This document shows, in pieces, positions 19,305 to 31,718 of a stretch of 64,000 nt of DNA. Both the position numbers and the translations under genes were made by a program. Every line of letters starts with the position of its first letter. Positions within the stretch are counted from its first letter, which is position 1. The stretch is from Bacteroidota bacterium. GTDB taxonomy: Bacteria; Bacteroidota; Ignavibacteria; UBA10030. The stretch lies in NCBI GenBank assembly GCA_026416125.1, contig JAOAFT010000002.1, forward strand, positions 62,001 through 126,000, in the 5' to 3' direction. The notes under the pieces are model-generated. The model did not search any database and was not told the origin of the DNA. It was given only the letters and a program-made list of their open reading frames with translations.

Positions 19305-21407
19305 TTATGAAGTTACAAAACTTTTCCCACGTACTTTTTCTATAATAACATCAGCAATTGACTGCGGTACTTGCTCGTAATGTGAGAATTGCATTGTGTA
19401 AATTGCACGACCTTGGGTCATTGAGCGAAGGGATGTTGCATACCCAAACATTTCTGCTAAAGGTACCTGGGCTTTTACAACTTGCGCATCTTTTCGTGGC
19501 ATCATTCCCTCAATTTTCCCACGCCTCGAACTAAGATCACCCATCACATCACCCAAGTACTCTTCTGGTGTGATCACCTCAACAGCCATGATTGGTTCCA
19601 GGAGAACTGGATCGGCTTTCTTTGCTGCTTCTTGAAATGCAATCGAACCAGCAATCTTAAACGCCATTTCTGACGAATCAACAGGATGATACGAACCATC
19701 GAACAGTTTAACTTTCACATCTTCAACTGGGTACCCTGCAAGGACACCATTCTTCATGGCCTCAAGAATACCTTCTTCTACAGGCTTAATATATTCCTTT
19801 GGTACGACACCACCGACAATTGCATTCTCAAATTCAAATCCTTTTCCTTTTTCATTCGGCTCTACCTCAATCCACACATGACCATACTGCCCGCGACCAC
19901 CAGTTTGGCGGATAAACTTCCCTTCAGCTGTTACCTTCTTCGTTATTGTTTCCCGATATGCAACCTGAGGTTTACCAACATTTGCTTCGACTTTGAATTC
20001 ACGCTTCATTCTATCAACAATTATTTCAAGGTGAAGCTCACCCATCCCACTTATAATTGTTTGTCCAGTTTCTTCATTCGTCGAAACGCGGAATGTAGGA
20101 TCTTCATCCGCAAGCCGCTGGAGCGCTTCACCCAACTTTTCCTGATCGGCTTTTGTCTTTGGTTCAATAGCGACATCGATCACCGGATCAGGAAATTCCA
20201 TTTTTTCTAGAACGATAGGGTCCTTTTCTACAGTTAACGTATCACCCGTCCGTGTATACTTCAAACCTATCGCAGCGACTATATCACCTGCATACGCTTC
20301 TGCAACCTCCTCGCGATGATTTGCATGCATGCGAAGTAAACGGCCGATCCGCTCCTTTTTATTAGCAGTAGCATTAAAAACATACGACCCAGCAGTCAGT
20401 GTTCCAGTATATACACGAAAATACGTTAACCGTCCAACAAAAGGATCACTCATTATCTTAAACGCAAGCGCTGTAAAATCTTCCTCATCACTTACTTTTC
20501 GAATAACATCATCGTGTCTATGCGGATGGTGCCCATGAATTACACCGCCATTAATATCGAGCGGTGATGGTAAATAATCGACGACAGCATCGAGTAACTG
20601 TTGTACACCTTTATTCTTAAACGATGAGCCACAGAGAACTGGAACTATACTGACTTTGAGAGTTGCTTTTCGTAAAACGGCTTTAATCTCATCAGGAGAT
20701 ATTTCTTTTCCTTCAAGATACTTTTCAAGAAGCGTATCATCTTCATCTGCAACAGCTTCGAGCATTTTTAGCCTGTACTCATTCGCACTGGCTCTAAGCT
20801 TTTCTGGAATTTCGATCTCATCCCATGTTGCTCCCTGTGTATGATCATGATACATCCGTGCTTTCATCGTAATGAGATCAATCACACCCGAAAACATATC
20901 ACCTTCCCCAACTGGGAGCTGAATTGGGATAGCATTTGCCCTAAGCCGATCACGCATCATCGCCACAACATTGATGAAATCAGCGCCCGCACGATCCATT
21001 TTATTGACAAAGGCAATCCGAGGAACTCCGTACTTATCAGCTTGTCGCCACACTGTTTCTGATTGCGGTTCGACTCCTCCAACAGAACAAAAAAGTGCCA
21101 CTGCTCCATCTAGAACTCGAAGGGAACGTTCAACCTCAATAGTAAAATCTACGTGACCTGGAGTATCAATAATATTAATCCGATGTTGTCGCCAAAAACA
21201 CGTCGTCGCAGCACTCGTGATAGTAATACCTCGTTCCTTCTCTTGCTCCATCCAATCCATCGTTGCTGCACCATCATGAACTTCTCCGACTCGATGCACC
21301 TTACCTGTATAAAACAAAATACGTTCCGTTGTCGTTGTTTTCCCGGCATCGATGTGTGCCATGATACCAATGTTTCTAGTTTTTTCTAATGAATACTCTC
21401 TTGGCAT
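19305..21407 (-). CDS. fusA: Elongation factor G
   Basis: EF-G drives translocation and, with RRF, ribosome recycling. From the ATG at 21407 ([14 protein letters not shown]) it has 700 residues, the usual length; 14 extra codons upstream are open but not conserved. The P-loop [10 protein letters not shown], switch [13 protein letters not shown] and N-K-M-D are all present. Domain IV contains G-G-R-G-Q-Y-G-H-V. It lies between rpsG and tuf in the str operon. Confidence 0.98.
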   Translation of the reverse strand: MPREYSLEKTRNIGIMAHIDAGKTTTTERILFYTGKVHRVGEVHDGAATMDWMEQEKERGITITSAATTCFWRQHRINIIDTPGHVDFTIEVERSLRVLDGAVALFCSVGGVEPQSETVWRQADKYGVPRIAFVNKMDRAGADFINVVAMMRDRLRANAIPIQLPVGEGDMFSGVIDLITMKARMYHDHTQGATWDEIEIPEKLRASANEYRLKMLEAVADEDDTLLEKYLEGKEISPDEIKAVLRKATLKVSIVPVLCGSSFKNKGVQQLLDAVVDYLPSPLDINGGVIHGHHPHRHDDVIRKVSDEEDFTALAFKIMSDPFVGRLTYFRVYTGTLTAGSYVFNATANKKERIGRLLRMHANHREEVAEAYAGDIVAAIGLKYTRTGDTLTVEKDPIVLEKMEFPDPVIDVAIEPKTKADQEKLGEALQRLADEDPTFRVSTNEETGQTIISGMGELHLEIIVDRMKREFKVEANVGKPQVAYRETITKKVTAEGKFIRQTGGRGQYGHVWIEVEPNEKGKGFEFENAIVGGVVPKEYIKPVEEGILEAMKNGVLAGYPVEDVKVKLFDGSYHPVDSSEMAFKIAGSIAFQEAAKKADPVLLEPIMAVEVITPEEYLGDVMGDLSSRRGKIEGMMPRKDAQVVKAQVPLAEMFGYATSLRSMTQGRAIYTMQFSHYEQVPQSIADVIIEKVRGKSFVTS

Positions 21408-21500
21408 AAACCTCAAACCACTACAATAACCGCTACGCGTCCATTGCAAATGAATCGTAGGGATAAAATTTTGAAATTAAACTATTCTAAAAACTTTACG

Positions 21501-21968
21501 TTACCACTTAAAGTGGGCAAAAGCCTTATTGGCCTCTGCCATTCGATGAACATCGTCTCGCTTTTTAATTGCACCACCCTCACCAACGGCTGCTGCCATT
21601 AACTCGTTAGCGAGCTTTTGTTCCATCGACTTATCCGAGCGTTCTTTGGCATACGCAATAAGCCATCGGATTGCAAGAGCGGTTCGCCGCTCGGGACGAA
21701 CTTCTGTAGGCACCTGATAGGTTGCTCCACCAACACGGCGAGCACGAACTTCAATAAGAGGAGCAGCATTTTCAACCGCCTTTCGAAACACCTCGAGTGG
21801 ATCTTTTCCCGTTTTTTCACGTATTATATCGAGCGCATCATAGAGAATCCGTCGAGCAAGGTGTTTCTTCCCTCGTCGTAAGATGCTATTGATAAATCGC
21901 GCCACCAAAACATCATTATATTTTGGATCTGGTGCAATTCTTCGTCGTATTGCCCGTTTTCTTCTCAT
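21501..21968 (-). CDS. rpsG: 30S ribosomal protein S7
   Basis: S7 starts assembly of the 30S head and contacts E-site tRNA; in E. coli it represses the str operon. The 155-residue protein has the standard length and begins [15 protein letters not shown]. It contains [16 protein letters not shown] and ends [13 protein letters not shown]. It starts 7 bases after the rpsL stop. Confidence 0.98.
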   Translation of the reverse strand: MRRKRAIRRRIAPDPKYNDVLVARFINSILRRGKKHLARRILYDALDIIREKTGKDPLEVFRKAVENAAPLIEVRARRVGGATYQVPTEVRPERRTALAIRWLIAYAKERSDKSMEQKLANELMAAAVGEGGAIKKRDDVHRMAEANKAFAHFKW

Positions 21969-21975
21969 GTGTTAC

Positions 21976-22353
21976 TTACGCCTGTTTAGGTTTTTTTGCT
22001 CCGTACTTTGAACGACCTTGTTTTCTATCTTGTACTCCTTGAGTATCAAGAGTACCTCGAATAATATGGTAACGAACACCAGGTAAATCTTTGACACGAC
22101 CACCACGAATCAATACAATCGAGTGCTCTTGTAAATTGTGCCCTTCTCCTGGAATATACGCCGTAACCTCAATCCCATTCGTTAAACGAACACGAGCAAC
22201 TTTTCGCAACGCCGAATTAGGCTTTTTAGGCGTCGTTGTGTATACACGTGTACACACACCTCGTTTCTGTGGGTTCCCGGTTAATGCTGGCGATTTACTT
22301 TTCCACTTAACTTTCTCACGCCCGAATCGTACTAATTGATTAATCGTAGGCAA
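21976..22353 (-). CDS. rpsL: 30S ribosomal protein S12, TTG start
   Basis: S12 is part of the decoding centre and the target site of streptomycin. I place the start at TTG 22353-22351. It gives the conserved N-terminus P-T-I-N-Q-L-V-R, lies 8 bases after a GGAG, and yields the normal 125 residues. The frame is open 18 codons upstream, but that part has no family similarity and overlaps the promoter region. Lysines 43 (T-T-P-K-K-P-N-S) and 88 (G-G-R-V-K-D-L) are wild type, so no classical streptomycin-resistance change is present. Confidence 0.95.
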   Translation of the reverse strand: MPTINQLVRFGREKVKWKSKSPALTGNPQKRGVCTRVYTTTPKKPNSALRKVARVRLTNGIEVTAYIPGEGHNLQEHSIVLIRGGRVKDLPGVRYHIIRGTLDTQGVQDRKQGRSKYGAKKPKQA

Positions 22354-22398
22354 TGATATAACTCCATCTATACGTTTATTAAAATTTTGAAGCTTTTT

Positions 22399-22427
22399 AA
22401 TATACAAATTATTTTACTTCTTGTCAA
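22399..22427 (-). promoter_or_regulatory. Promoter for rpsL and the genes that follow
   Basis: On the minus strand TTGACA (22427-22422), a 17-base spacer and TATATT (22404-22399) lie between rpoC and rpsL. A transcript would begin near 22392, about 39 bases before the rpsL TTG. This is a near-consensus sigma-70 site and would let the str-S10-spc-alpha genes be made independently of rpoBC. Confidence 0.65.
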
Positions 22428-22444
22428 TTATGAATCCAGAAATT

Positions 22445-25400
22445 TTATGGATTGATTTTTGTTTTCCGCTTTACCTTCTTTACAACTCTTTCCTTTTCAA
22501 CCTCTCCGGTCTGCTCTTGAATTTGCTGTGGTTCACTGACAACTACTTCTTCTTTAAGCTCTTGATGCGTTTCAACTGTTGGTTCAACAGTAGTTACTAT
22601 GAGATCTCTATACTTCTTTTGACCAGTACCAGCAGGTATGAGATGTCCCATGATAACGTTTTCTTTTAATCCTCGGAGAAAATCAACCTTTCCTTCAATA
22701 GCTGCATCTGTTAGAACTTTCGTCGTTTCTTGGAACGAGGCAGCAGAAATAAAGCTCTCCGTTGTCAAGGAGGCCTGCGTAATTCCTAATAAGATAGGTT
22801 CTGAGGTTGCCGGTAATGCATCTCTAAATTCGATGAGTTTCTTATTTTTCTTCTTTAATTCAATATTTACTTCCCGTGCAACTTTCCTTGAAATGAGTTG
22901 TCCATTCTTAAACTTCGAATCGCCTTTACTGATAACAACAACCTTATCCATAATCGCTTCGTTTTCATCATTTAATAGATTCTTATCAACATGATCACCC
23001 TCTAAGTACCTTGTATCGCCGGGATCAATGATCCGCACTTTTTGCATCATTTGTCGTACAATAACTTCGATGTGCTTATCATTGATCTTAACACCTTGCA
23101 TGCGATAGACTTCTTGAATCTCGTTTACAAGATATTCTTGGACTGCAACAGTACCTTTAATGCGCAGTATATCATGTGGATCAATAGCACCAGCAGAGAG
23201 TCGTTCACCTGCGCGTACAACATCGCCATCTTGAACAAGGATGTGCTTGCCAAAAGGTACTAGGTACACACGCTTATCTTTTTTATCGTGACTTTCGACA
23301 AAAATTTCACGTGCGCCTCGCTTGGGTTGGCCAACAGTCACAACACCATCGATTTCACTAACAATAGCCGGATCATTTGGATGACGCGCCTCGAAGAGTT
23401 CAGTCACTCGTGGTAATCCACCAGTAATGTCACGAGTCTTTCCAATATCCCGAGGAATTTTTACAAGTATTGTTCCAGCCTCAATTTCTTCCCCATCTTC
23501 AACAATGAGATGGCCACGTGTGGGAACTGCGTACGTTGCGACTTTTTTATCGCCTTTGTAAATAACAAGCGACGGAATTAAATTTCGTTCACGGCTATCA
23601 ATAACAACTTTTTGAATGTGTCCCGTTTGTTCATCTGGCTCTTCGCGATAAGTGACATTTTCTTTGAGATCCACGTATCGAACAACACCGCCATGTTCTG
23701 AAACGATAACAGCGTTATATGGATCCCACTCATAGAGGATCTCACCCTTTGCTACTTTGGTTCCTTCAGTTACCATTAACGTAGCACCGTAGGGAACGTC
23801 GTACTTTGTCAATACACGATTATCTTGATCGACAATGTTAATAACTCCACTTCGTCCTGTTACAACAAGCTTACTATCAGAATCGCGTACTATTGTTTTT
23901 ACACCTTCGAAGGAAACTTTACCCTCAAACTTCGTTGTTATTTGTGATTGAGCAGCAATCAAACTTGCTGTACCTCCGGTATGGAATGTACGCAACGTAA
24001 GCTGTGTACCAGGCTCACCAATCGACTGTGCTGCAATAACACCAACGGCAAGTCCTGGATTTGCAAGATCACCAGTTGTCAAATCCCTTCCATAGCACTT
24101 AGCACACACACCACGTCGTGAATCACAGGTAAGCACAGACCGAATAACGACTGTTTCAATTGATGTTTCAGAGATTTGCTGAGCCTTCTCCTCATCGATC
24201 ATTTCTCCAGCTTGAACAATAACTTCACCGGTAAGTGGATCGATAACATCTTGTGATGCAACACGCCCCAGGATGCGTTCAGCCAATGGTTCTTTTATAT
24301 CTTCAGCTTCTTTCAATGCACTAGTTGCTACTCCCTGAATTGTTCCACAATCATATTCAGAGATAATTGCATCCTGTGCAACATCGATAAGCCGCCGTGT
24401 TAAGTACCCAGCATCTGCCGTCTTCAATGCTGTATCTGCAAGTCCCTTCCGAGCACCATGTGTTGAAATGAAGTACTCCAAAATGGATAATCCCTCACGG
24501 AAGTTCGCAATAATGGGATTTTCAATAAGTTCCCCTGTTGCACCAGAAAGACTTTTTTGTGGCTTTGCCATTAGCCCACGCATTCCTGCAAGCTGGCGTA
24601 CTTGCTCTTTTGAACCACGAGCGCCAGAATCGACCATCATATAGAGAGAGTTGAAACCGTCACGATCTTTTTGGAGAGCATCAAAAAGACGATCCGCAAT
24701 ACGGCTTGTTACACGTGTCCAAATATCGATAACTTTGTTGTAGCGCTCTCCATTAGTGATAAAACCACGGAAGTACTGTGACTCGACATTTTCAACATCA
24801 CGTTGTGCTTTCGCAACAAGCTCGTATTTCTCTTTTGGTATTACTACATCTTCAATGGATACTGAAAGGCCACTTTTTGTCGCATAGTAAAAACCAAGGT
24901 TTTTCAATTTATCTAAAAATTGTGCAGTTACTAAGTTTCCACATCGTCGGAAAACTGTCGCAATAATTTGGACCAAACGTTTTTTATTAAGTAGCTCATT
25001 GACAAATGGGATTTCCGGCGGTAAAATTCGATTGAATATTACACGTCCGGGGGTTGTCTCAACATACTCACCATTAATACGAACTTTTATTCGAGCATGA
25101 AGTCCAACTTGGCCATGGTCATGAGCAATAATAACTTCGTCTGGCGAAGAAAATATCTTTCCTTCACCACGATCTCCAGCTCTCGATTTGGTTAGATAGT
25201 AACATCCCAGTACCTGATCTTGTGTCGGTGTAACGATTGGTGTTCCATTTGCTGGTGAAAGAATGTTGTGACTTGAAAGCATCAACATTCGCGCTTCGAG
25301 CTGTGCTTCGTACGAAAGTGGTACATGTACAGCCATCTGGTCACCATCGAAGTCTGCGTTGAATGCTGTACAAACCATCGGATGAATACGGATAGCTTTC

Positions 25401-26764
25401 CCTTCCACCAGTACTGGTTGGAATGCTTGAATGCCAAGGCGGTGAAGTGTCGGTGCACGATTGAGAAGTACCGGATGTCCATCGATGATATTTTCAAGAA
25501 TATCCCAAACCTCTGGCCCCTTTTTCTCAACAAGTTTCTTTGCGCTCTTTACTGTTTTTGCTAACCCACGTTCAATAATTTTACGAATAATGTGTGGCTT
25601 AAAGAGTTCTACAGCCATATCCTTTGGAAGGCCACACTGATGGAGCTGTAGTTCAGGCCCCACAACAATAACAGAGCGACCTGAGTAGTCAACACGCTTT
25701 CCTAGCAAGTTCTGACGGAAGCGTCCCTGTTTACCTTTTAGCATATCAGAGAGAGATTTCAACGCACGATTATTGTCAGATCGCACTGCATTTACTCGTC
25801 GTGAGTTATCAAACAGTGAATCGACAGCTTCCTGGAGCATTCGTTTTTCGTTCCTTAGAATAACCTCAGGAGCTTTTATTTCAATTAGTCTCTTGAGCCG
25901 ATTATTACGAATAATAACACGTCGGTAGAGGTCGTTTAAATCTGATGTAGCAAAACGTCCACCCTCTAAAGGGACAAGTGGACGGAGCTCAGGAGGAATT
26001 ACCGGAATGACATCCATCACCATCCACTCGGGTTTGTTTTCGACTCCTTCAGGTGGATTTCGAAATGCTTCTACAACACGAAGACGCTTGAGAAGTTCTT
26101 GTTTCTTTTGTACCGATGATTCATTTACGATTTCTGCACGTAAATTCGCTGCAAGCTCTTCAATGTTAACGCGTTTTAAGAGATCCTTAATTGCTTCGCC
26201 ACCCATTTTAGCAACAAACTTACGAGGATCAGTATCTTCTAAGTCCTGATTACCTTCAGGCAACGAAGTAAGTATCTCTAAATACTGATCTTCAGTAATA
26301 AGGTCGAGTTTTTGAAGACCAGTTGGTCCTGGATTTATAACAACATAAGATTCATAGTAAATAATTTTTTCTAACTCTTTGCTCCCAATACCTAGTATCA
26401 TACCGATCTTACTCGGTACAGATCGAAAATACCAGATGTGAACAATAGGAACAGCTAATGAAATATGTCCCATCCGTTCCCGACGTACGCTTTTTTGGGT
26501 TACCTCAACACCACATCGGTCACAGGTAATACCTTTGTATCGAATGCGCTTATACTTTCCACAGTGGCATTCCCAATCCCGTACTGGACCAAATATCTTT
26601 TCACAGAACAGTCCGTCTTTCTCAGGGCGAAATGTTCGATAGTTGATCGTTTCCGGTTTTGTCACTTCGCCATGCGAACGACTTAAAATCATATCGGGTG
26701 AAGCAAGGCTAATTGTAATTTTTGAAAACGCTCTTCTTGTCGAATCTTGCATTGTCAAAGGCAT
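22445..26764 (-). CDS. rpoC: RNA polymerase beta' subunit
   Basis: Beta' carries the active-site magnesium and much of the DNA-binding clamp. The protein is 1439 residues. The N-terminal zinc ribbon uses C66, C68, C81 and C84. The catalytic loop N-A-D-F-D-G-D is at about residue 470, the trigger-loop region follows ([10 protein letters not shown]), and the second zinc site has [11 protein letters not shown]. The C-terminal 50 residues are a charged tail. It follows rpoB after 44 bases. Confidence 0.99.
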   Translation of the reverse strand: MPLTMQDSTRRAFSKITISLASPDMILSRSHGEVTKPETINYRTFRPEKDGLFCEKIFGPVRDWECHCGKYKRIRYKGITCDRCGVEVTQKSVRRERMGHISLAVPIVHIWYFRSVPSKIGMILGIGSKELEKIIYYESYVVINPGPTGLQKLDLITEDQYLEILTSLPEGNQDLEDTDPRKFVAKMGGEAIKDLLKRVNIEELAANLRAEIVNESSVQKKQELLKRLRVVEAFRNPPEGVENKPEWMVMDVIPVIPPELRPLVPLEGGRFATSDLNDLYRRVIIRNNRLKRLIEIKAPEVILRNEKRMLQEAVDSLFDNSRRVNAVRSDNNRALKSLSDMLKGKQGRFRQNLLGKRVDYSGRSVIVVGPELQLHQCGLPKDMAVELFKPHIIRKIIERGLAKTVKSAKKLVEKKGPEVWDILENIIDGHPVLLNRAPTLHRLGIQAFQPVLVEGKAIRIHPMVCTAFNADFDGDQMAVHVPLSYEAQLEARMLMLSSHNILSPANGTPIVTPTQDQVLGCYYLTKSRAGDRGEGKIFSSPDEVIIAHDHGQVGLHARIKVRINGEYVETTPGRVIFNRILPPEIPFVNELLNKKRLVQIIATVFRRCGNLVTAQFLDKLKNLGFYYATKSGLSVSIEDVVIPKEKYELVAKAQRDVENVESQYFRGFITNGERYNKVIDIWTRVTSRIADRLFDALQKDRDGFNSLYMMVDSGARGSKEQVRQLAGMRGLMAKPQKSLSGATGELIENPIIANFREGLSILEYFISTHGARKGLADTALKTADAGYLTRRLIDVAQDAIISEYDCGTIQGVATSALKEAEDIKEPLAERILGRVASQDVIDPLTGEVIVQAGEMIDEEKAQQISETSIETVVIRSVLTCDSRRGVCAKCYGRDLTTGDLANPGLAVGVIAAQSIGEPGTQLTLRTFHTGGTASLIAAQSQITTKFEGKVSFEGVKTIVRDSDSKLVVTGRSGVINIVDQDNRVLTKYDVPYGATLMVTEGTKVAKGEILYEWDPYNAVIVSEHGGVVRYVDLKENVTYREEPDEQTGHIQKVVIDSRERNLIPSLVIYKGDKKVATYAVPTRGHLIVEDGEEIEAGTILVKIPRDIGKTRDITGGLPRVTELFEARHPNDPAIVSEIDGVVTVGQPKRGAREIFVESHDKKDKRVYLVPFGKHILVQDGDVVRAGERLSAGAIDPHDILRIKGTVAVQEYLVNEIQEVYRMQGVKINDKHIEVIVRQMMQKVRIIDPGDTRYLEGDHVDKNLLNDENEAIMDKVVVISKGDSKFKNGQLISRKVAREVNIELKKKNKKLIEFRDALPATSEPILLGITQASLTTESFISAASFQETTKVLTDAAIEGKVDFLRGLKENVIMGHLIPAGTGQKKYRDLIVTTVEPTVETHQELKEEVVVSEPQQIQEQTGEVEKERVVKKVKRKTKINP

Positions 26765-26808
26765 ATTGGCTCCATAGTAAAATAACGTTGAACACTCATG
26801 TTTTACTG

Positions 26809-29800
26809 TTATTCAATTTTAACTTCTAAACCGAGACCTTGTAACTCTCGAACAAGAACGTTAAAGGACTCTGGTACATTGGGTTCAGGTAGATTATCTC
26901 CTTTAACAATTGCTTCATAAACCTTTGCCCGTCCAATGACATCATCGGATTTTACTGTGAGAATTTCCTGTAAAACGTGTGCAGCACCGTATCCTTCGAG
27001 GGCCCACACTTCCATTTCACCAAATCGTTGCCCACCAAATTGTGCTTTACCACCGAGTGGCTGCTGAGTGATAAGGGAGTATGGACCTATCGATCGAGCA
27101 TGAATTTTATCTTCTACCATGTGCGAAAGCTTCATCATGTAGAGATAGCCAACAGTTACTTCTTGATCGAATGGCTCACCTGTTCTGCCATCTATAAGCT
27201 TTGCCTTTGAGTTCATCGGCAATCCTGCTTTTGCAAGTTGCTCTTGAACATCTTCCCATTTGGCACCATCGAAGATAGGAGATGCATATTTTACACCAAG
27301 TTCATGGCCAGCCCATCCAAGAGCAACTTCGAAAAGCTGTCCAAGGTTCATTCGCGATGGCACGCCCAGTGGATTAAGGATGATATCAACAGGTCTACCA
27401 TCAGGTAAGAACGGCATGTCCTCCACTTTGACAACCGTCGATACAACTCCTTTGTTTCCATGTCGTCCAGCCATTTTGTCACCTACCTGGAGCTTGCGTT
27501 TCTTTGCAACATAGACCTTTGCAAGTTGTACAATTCCGGGAGCAAGCTCATCACCTAACTGGATTTTATTTTTCTCATGCCGATAGAGTTCTTCGATTTC
27601 GCTCTGCTTTTGACGGTAGTTCTCATAAATTTTAACAATAATATTATGCTTTCGTTTATCATCAACCCATTCTTGTTCATAATCCAATGAATCAAGATTT
27701 TCAAGTTGCTGGAATGTATCATCTTTTAAAGTAACACCAGCACGGATAACGATTTCACCATCTTTATTTCGAATTCCAAGAGATTTTTCTCCTGCAAGCA
27801 CTTGGTCGAGTTTTTTTGCTAATTTTTCATGAAGCTCTTTTAGATCTCTTCGCTGAGCTCGTTCGAGTGCCTCGAGTTTTTTCTTATCTTCCTTCTTGCT
27901 TTCTGTGTCTTTCTTTTTCCTGCTAAAGAGTTTTGTTGCAATTACAACCCCCTTCATTCCTGGAGGAGCTTTCAATGACGCATCCTTAACATCACCTGCT
28001 TTGTCTCCAAAGATTGCTTTCAACAATTTTTCTTCAGGCGTTGGGTCAGTTTCTCCTTTCGGAGTAATTTTACCAATCAAAATATCGCCTTCTGAAACAT
28101 CAGCGCCTACTCGGATGATCCCATTTTCATCGAGATCCTTCGTTGCTTCTTCACTCACGTTTGGTATTTCACGTGTCAACTCCTCTTCACCACGCTTAGT
28201 ATCGCGTACTTGGAGTTCAAACTCTTCAATGTGCACAGAAGTAAAAATATCCTCTGCAACAAGGCGCTCACTCACTATAATTGCATCCTCAAAGTTATAC
28301 CCACGCCACGGCATAAAAGCAACAAGGACATTGCGTCCAAGTGCAAGTTCACCATTATCAGTCGCACACCCATCAGCGAGAATATCTCCTTTCTTCACTC
28401 GCTGACCAGCTTTTACAATTGGCTTTTGATTAATGCACGTGTCTTGATTTGTCCTACGGAATTTGATGAGTTTGTATTCAACCCGCTTTTTATCTTCGAA
28501 GCTTACGATTGCTTCAGTACTATTTTCATCAATATCGTATAAAACAACAATGCTATCGCTATCAACCTTTTCAACAATCCCATTTCGTTCTGCAATGATA
28601 AGGGTACGTGAATCGCGTGCAACTTTCGCTTCGAGGCCAGTACCAACGATCGGTGACTCTGGGCGTAGGAGTGGTACGGCTTGTCGTTGCATGTTTGACC
28701 CCATCAATGCACGGTTTGCATCATCATGCTCGAGGAAGGGAATTAGTGCTGCTGCTGCACTCACAATTTGATTCGGTGCGATATCCACGTATTCGACTTT
28801 TTCTGGCTCTACTACAGGATAGTCACTTGTGTACCGAGCTTTAACTCGATCTTCAAGAAACTTTCCTTTTTCATCAATAGGAGTATTTGCCTGCGCTATG
28901 AAGACCTCTTCCTCTTTCTCTGCTGTAAGGAATTCAATTTCTTCAGTTACTTTCCCGTTTTTGACTTTGCGGTATGGTGTTTCGATAAATCCAAAATCAT
29001 TGATGCGAGCGTGAATGCACAACGAAGAGATAAGCCCAATGTTAGGACCTTCAGGTGTTTCAATTGGACAGAGCCTTCCATAATGTGTGTAATGCACATC
29101 GCGTACCTCGAATCCTGCACGTTCTCTCGTTAAGCCACCAGGCCCAAGTGCCGATACACGGCGCTTATGTGTCATTTCCGACAAAGGATTAGTTTGATCA
29201 AGAAACTGAGAGAGTTGGTTTGTACCAAAAAAGGCATTGATAACACTTGTAATAGTACGAGCATTCACCAAGTCTTGTGGGGTCAAGGTTTCGGCGTCTC
29301 GTAAATTCATTCGTTCACGAATGGTTCTGGTCATACGCGAGAGGCCGATGTTGAATTGTTGTGCGAGCTGTTCACCAACTGTTCTGACACGACGATTTCC
29401 AAGATGATCAATATCGTCAACTGCTTTCTTCCCCTGTTGCAAATCAATGAGGTATTTCACAATTGCTATAATATCTTCTTTCGTAAGTGTCGTAACATCT
29501 TCAGGAATCGTGAGCCCAAGCTTGCTGTTCATTCGATGCCGACCGACATCACCCAAATCATATCGTTTTGGATTGAAAAAGAGTCGATCGATGAGATTCT
29601 TTGCAGTATCGAGGTCTGGTGCTTCTCCGGAACGCAACTGTTGGTAAATAGCTTCCAGTGCGTCTTCCGATGATCGTGATGAATCTTTCAGAATAGTGTT
29701 AGCAATAACAGAACTTGTTTCTGGACCTTCAGACTTTAGAAAACGAATTTTCTTTACATTCGCTTTCTTGATTTGCTTGATATGATCTTCAGTGAGTTTT

Positions 29801-30585
29801 GTATCCTTTGTAATGAAAATTTCACCCGTCTTCTTGTCAAATACATCACTGCATACTTTTCGATCGATGTACTCCCTCAAATCAACTTTGGTAACATCCA
29901 CTTCTTCTACAAGATCGAAGAGATCGAGAATTTCATCGTCAGATGAGTAGCCAAGAGCACGGAGTAAGGTGGTAACAGGAAACTTCTTTTTCCTGTCGAT
30001 ATATGCATACATAACATTATTGATATCCGTTGCGAACTCAATCCAAGATCCACGGAATGGAATAATCCGTGCTGAGTACATCATTGTCCCATTCGGGTGC
30101 ATTGTTTCACCAAAAAATACACCTGGTGAACGATGAAGTTGACTTACAATAACACGTTCAGCGCCATTAATAATGAATGTCCCTCTGTACGTCATCGCAG
30201 GAAGATTTCCTAAGTACACTTCCTGTTCGATGGTATCTGTAAACTCCTTTGAACCTTCTTTCTTGGAAGACAACCGAAGTTTTGCCTTTAACGGGACAGC
30301 ATACGTTAAGCCACGCTCCTGACATTCTTCAACTGTGTACTTAGGTTTTTCGACATAGTATTCCACAAACTCCAAAAGAAAGTTTTCACGAGTATCCGTG
30401 ATTGGAAAATTCATTTCAAATACTTGCTGGAGTCCGATTTTTTTCCGTCGATGTGGAGGAACATCGGCTTGTAAAAAGTTATTGTAAGAATCGATCTGAA
30501 CATTGAGGAGATCAGGAATTCCAATGACTGTCGGAATTCGTGCAAACGATATACGTTCACTTCTCTCGTTGGATTGGTTCTTCAA
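26809..30585 (-). CDS. rpoB: RNA polymerase beta subunit, probable TTG start
   Basis: Beta forms the other half of the active-site cleft and binds rifampicin. I prefer the TTG at 30585-30583 as start ([14 protein letters not shown]), 8 bases after GGAG, giving 1258 residues; GTG codons at 30594 and 30591 would overlap the ribosome-binding site. The rifampicin region reads [16 protein letters not shown], then V-S-A-L-G-P-G-G, so the positions equal to E. coli D516, H526 and S531 are wild type. The conserved C-terminal domain is complete. Confidence 0.98.
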   Translation of the reverse strand: MKNQSNERSERISFARIPTVIGIPDLLNVQIDSYNNFLQADVPPHRRKKIGLQQVFEMNFPITDTRENFLLEFVEYYVEKPKYTVEECQERGLTYAVPLKAKLRLSSKKEGSKEFTDTIEQEVYLGNLPAMTYRGTFIINGAERVIVSQLHRSPGVFFGETMHPNGTMMYSARIIPFRGSWIEFATDINNVMYAYIDRKKKFPVTTLLRALGYSSDDEILDLFDLVEEVDVTKVDLREYIDRKVCSDVFDKKTGEIFITKDTKLTEDHIKQIKKANVKKIRFLKSEGPETSSVIANTILKDSSRSSEDALEAIYQQLRSGEAPDLDTAKNLIDRLFFNPKRYDLGDVGRHRMNSKLGLTIPEDVTTLTKEDIIAIVKYLIDLQQGKKAVDDIDHLGNRRVRTVGEQLAQQFNIGLSRMTRTIRERMNLRDAETLTPQDLVNARTITSVINAFFGTNQLSQFLDQTNPLSEMTHKRRVSALGPGGLTRERAGFEVRDVHYTHYGRLCPIETPEGPNIGLISSLCIHARINDFGFIETPYRKVKNGKVTEEIEFLTAEKEEEVFIAQANTPIDEKGKFLEDRVKARYTSDYPVVEPEKVEYVDIAPNQIVSAAAALIPFLEHDDANRALMGSNMQRQAVPLLRPESPIVGTGLEAKVARDSRTLIIAERNGIVEKVDSDSIVVLYDIDENSTEAIVSFEDKKRVEYKLIKFRRTNQDTCINQKPIVKAGQRVKKGDILADGCATDNGELALGRNVLVAFMPWRGYNFEDAIIVSERLVAEDIFTSVHIEEFELQVRDTKRGEEELTREIPNVSEEATKDLDENGIIRVGADVSEGDILIGKITPKGETDPTPEEKLLKAIFGDKAGDVKDASLKAPPGMKGVVIATKLFSRKKKDTESKKEDKKKLEALERAQRRDLKELHEKLAKKLDQVLAGEKSLGIRNKDGEIVIRAGVTLKDDTFQQLENLDSLDYEQEWVDDKRKHNIIVKIYENYRQKQSEIEELYRHEKNKIQLGDELAPGIVQLAKVYVAKKRKLQVGDKMAGRHGNKGVVSTVVKVEDMPFLPDGRPVDIILNPLGVPSRMNLGQLFEVALGWAGHELGVKYASPIFDGAKWEDVQEQLAKAGLPMNSKAKLIDGRTGEPFDQEVTVGYLYMMKLSHMVEDKIHARSIGPYSLITQQPLGGKAQFGGQRFGEMEVWALEGYGAAHVLQEILTVKSDDVIGRAKVYEAIVKGDNLPEPNVPESFNVLVRELQGLGLEVKIE

Positions 30586-30652
30586 CGTCACCACTCCTTC
30601 TAAAAAATAATAAAAGTATTCTACTTACATATGTGAATGCTAAAGACAACGG

Positions 30653-30695
30653 AAGCCGATGATTCTCCCCATCGGGTACTGTGAACCATCGGCTT
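30653..30695 (-). other. Hairpin in the rplL-rpoB intergenic region
   Basis: A perfect 9-base inverted repeat (AAGCCGATG / CATCGGCTT) with a 25-base loop lies in the 160-base gap between rplL and rpoB. The loop contains CCCGATGGG, which repeats the stem core and could form a competing structure. No T-run follows. In E. coli the same gap holds an attenuator and an RNase III site; a similar role is inferred here by position. Confidence 0.5.
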
Positions 30696-30745
30696 AATTT
30701 TCATATTGTTTATCGCACTTGGATGATGTGCAATACTGAACTTTT

Positions 30746-31138
30746 TTATTTTAATTCTACTGTTGCGCCAGCTTCTTCGAGTTCTTTCTTAAGCTTCTCT
30801 GCTTCTTCTTTACTCAACCCTTCTTTAACTATTTTCGGAGCACCATCTACGAGGTCTTTTGCCTCTTTCAATCCAAGACCAGTAGCTGCTCGTACAACTT
30901 TGATGACATTGATTTTTTGAGCGCCACCACTCTTTAATTCAACAGCCCACTCAGTTTTTTCCTCGGCTGCCGGTGCTGCAGCACCTGGTGCACCCGCTGC
31001 AGCAGGCATTACTCCACCCATAACAACTGGAGCCGCCGCCGTTACACCAAACTTTTCTTCGAGAGCCTTTTTGAGTTCGACAGCTTCAAGCAATGTAAGC
31101 TTTTCAATTTTTTCAACGATTTCTGCAACAACTGACAT
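30746..31138 (-). CDS. rplL: 50S ribosomal protein L7/L12
   Basis: L7/L12 forms the flexible stalk that recruits and stimulates the translation GTPases. The 130-residue protein has an N-terminal dimerisation domain (about residues 1-35), an alanine- and proline-rich hinge (about 36-60) and the C-terminal domain with K-I-N-V-I-K-V-V-R and [12 protein letters not shown]. It follows rplJ after 39 bases. Confidence 0.98.
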   Translation of the reverse strand: MSVVAEIVEKIEKLTLLEAVELKKALEEKFGVTAAAPVVMGGVMPAAAGAPGAAAPAAEEKTEWAVELKSGGAQKINVIKVVRAATGLGLKEAKDLVDGAPKIVKEGLSKEEAEKLKKELEEAGATVELK

Positions 31139-31177
31139 TGTACTTCTCCTTCATATTAAATGGTTAAACTTCCTTTC

Positions 31178-31699
31178 TTATGCAGCTTTTTTCTTTTCAA
31201 TTGCATCGAGTACCAACACCAAATCACGCATGACAGCATTAATTGCGTTGACAATGCCTGATGCTGGCGCCTGGATACTCCCAACAATTGATGCCATAAT
31301 TTCTTTCCGCCCCGGCATGCTTGCAAGTTCATCGAGCTTCGACCCATCATATAGTTGTTTTTCAATAACAGCTGCTTTTAATTTAAATTTACCAGTCCTT
31401 TCGGTAAACTTCTTTATTACTTTGGCCGGTGCAGAAGGATCATCGTATGCAAATGCAACCCCTGTTGGACCAACGAACTTATCCAACACATGATCATAGC
31501 CTTGAAGTTGCTCAAGAGCTTTTCGGATAAGTGTATTCTTTACCACCGTGTATTCTACTCCGCTCTTCCTGAATTCACGGCGAAGTTCTGTTTCCTCAGC
31601 AACTGTCAAACCGGTGAAATCAGCAAAATACAACGCCACAGCCCGTGAAGCTCGTTCTGCAACTTCAGCAATGATCGCTTCTTTTTCGGATCGTTTCAT
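31178..31699 (-). CDS. rplJ: 50S ribosomal protein L10
   Basis: L10 anchors the L7/L12 dimers to the ribosome and, in complex with them, represses its own mRNA. The 173-residue protein has the N-terminal rRNA-binding domain with D-F-T-G-L-T-V-A-E and Y-T-V-V-K-N-T-L, and a C-terminal helix for L7/L12 binding. The 99-base upstream gap carries an L10-leader-like fold, consistent with autoregulation. Confidence 0.97.
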   Translation of the reverse strand: MKRSEKEAIIAEVAERASRAVALYFADFTGLTVAEETELRREFRKSGVEYTVVKNTLIRKALEQLQGYDHVLDKFVGPTGVAFAYDDPSAPAKVIKKFTERTGKFKLKAAVIEKQLYDGSKLDELASMPGRKEIMASIVGSIQAPASGIVNAINAVMRDLVLVLDAIEKKKAA

Positions 31700-31718
31700 A
31701 AGTACCCTTCATAGTTGT

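Noticed and set aside
19686-20210. 174-codon plus-strand open frame opposite fusA
   Set aside because: It lies wholly inside the conserved EF-G gene on the other strand, has a shadow composition and no recognisable domain.
21408-21449. 14-codon N-terminal extension of EF-G
   Set aside because: It is not conserved, and M-P-R-E-Y-S-L at 21407 is the usual kind of EF-G start.
27896-28405. 169-codon plus-strand open frame opposite rpoB
   Set aside because: It is antisense to conserved RpoB sequence and is serine-rich as expected for a mirror frame.
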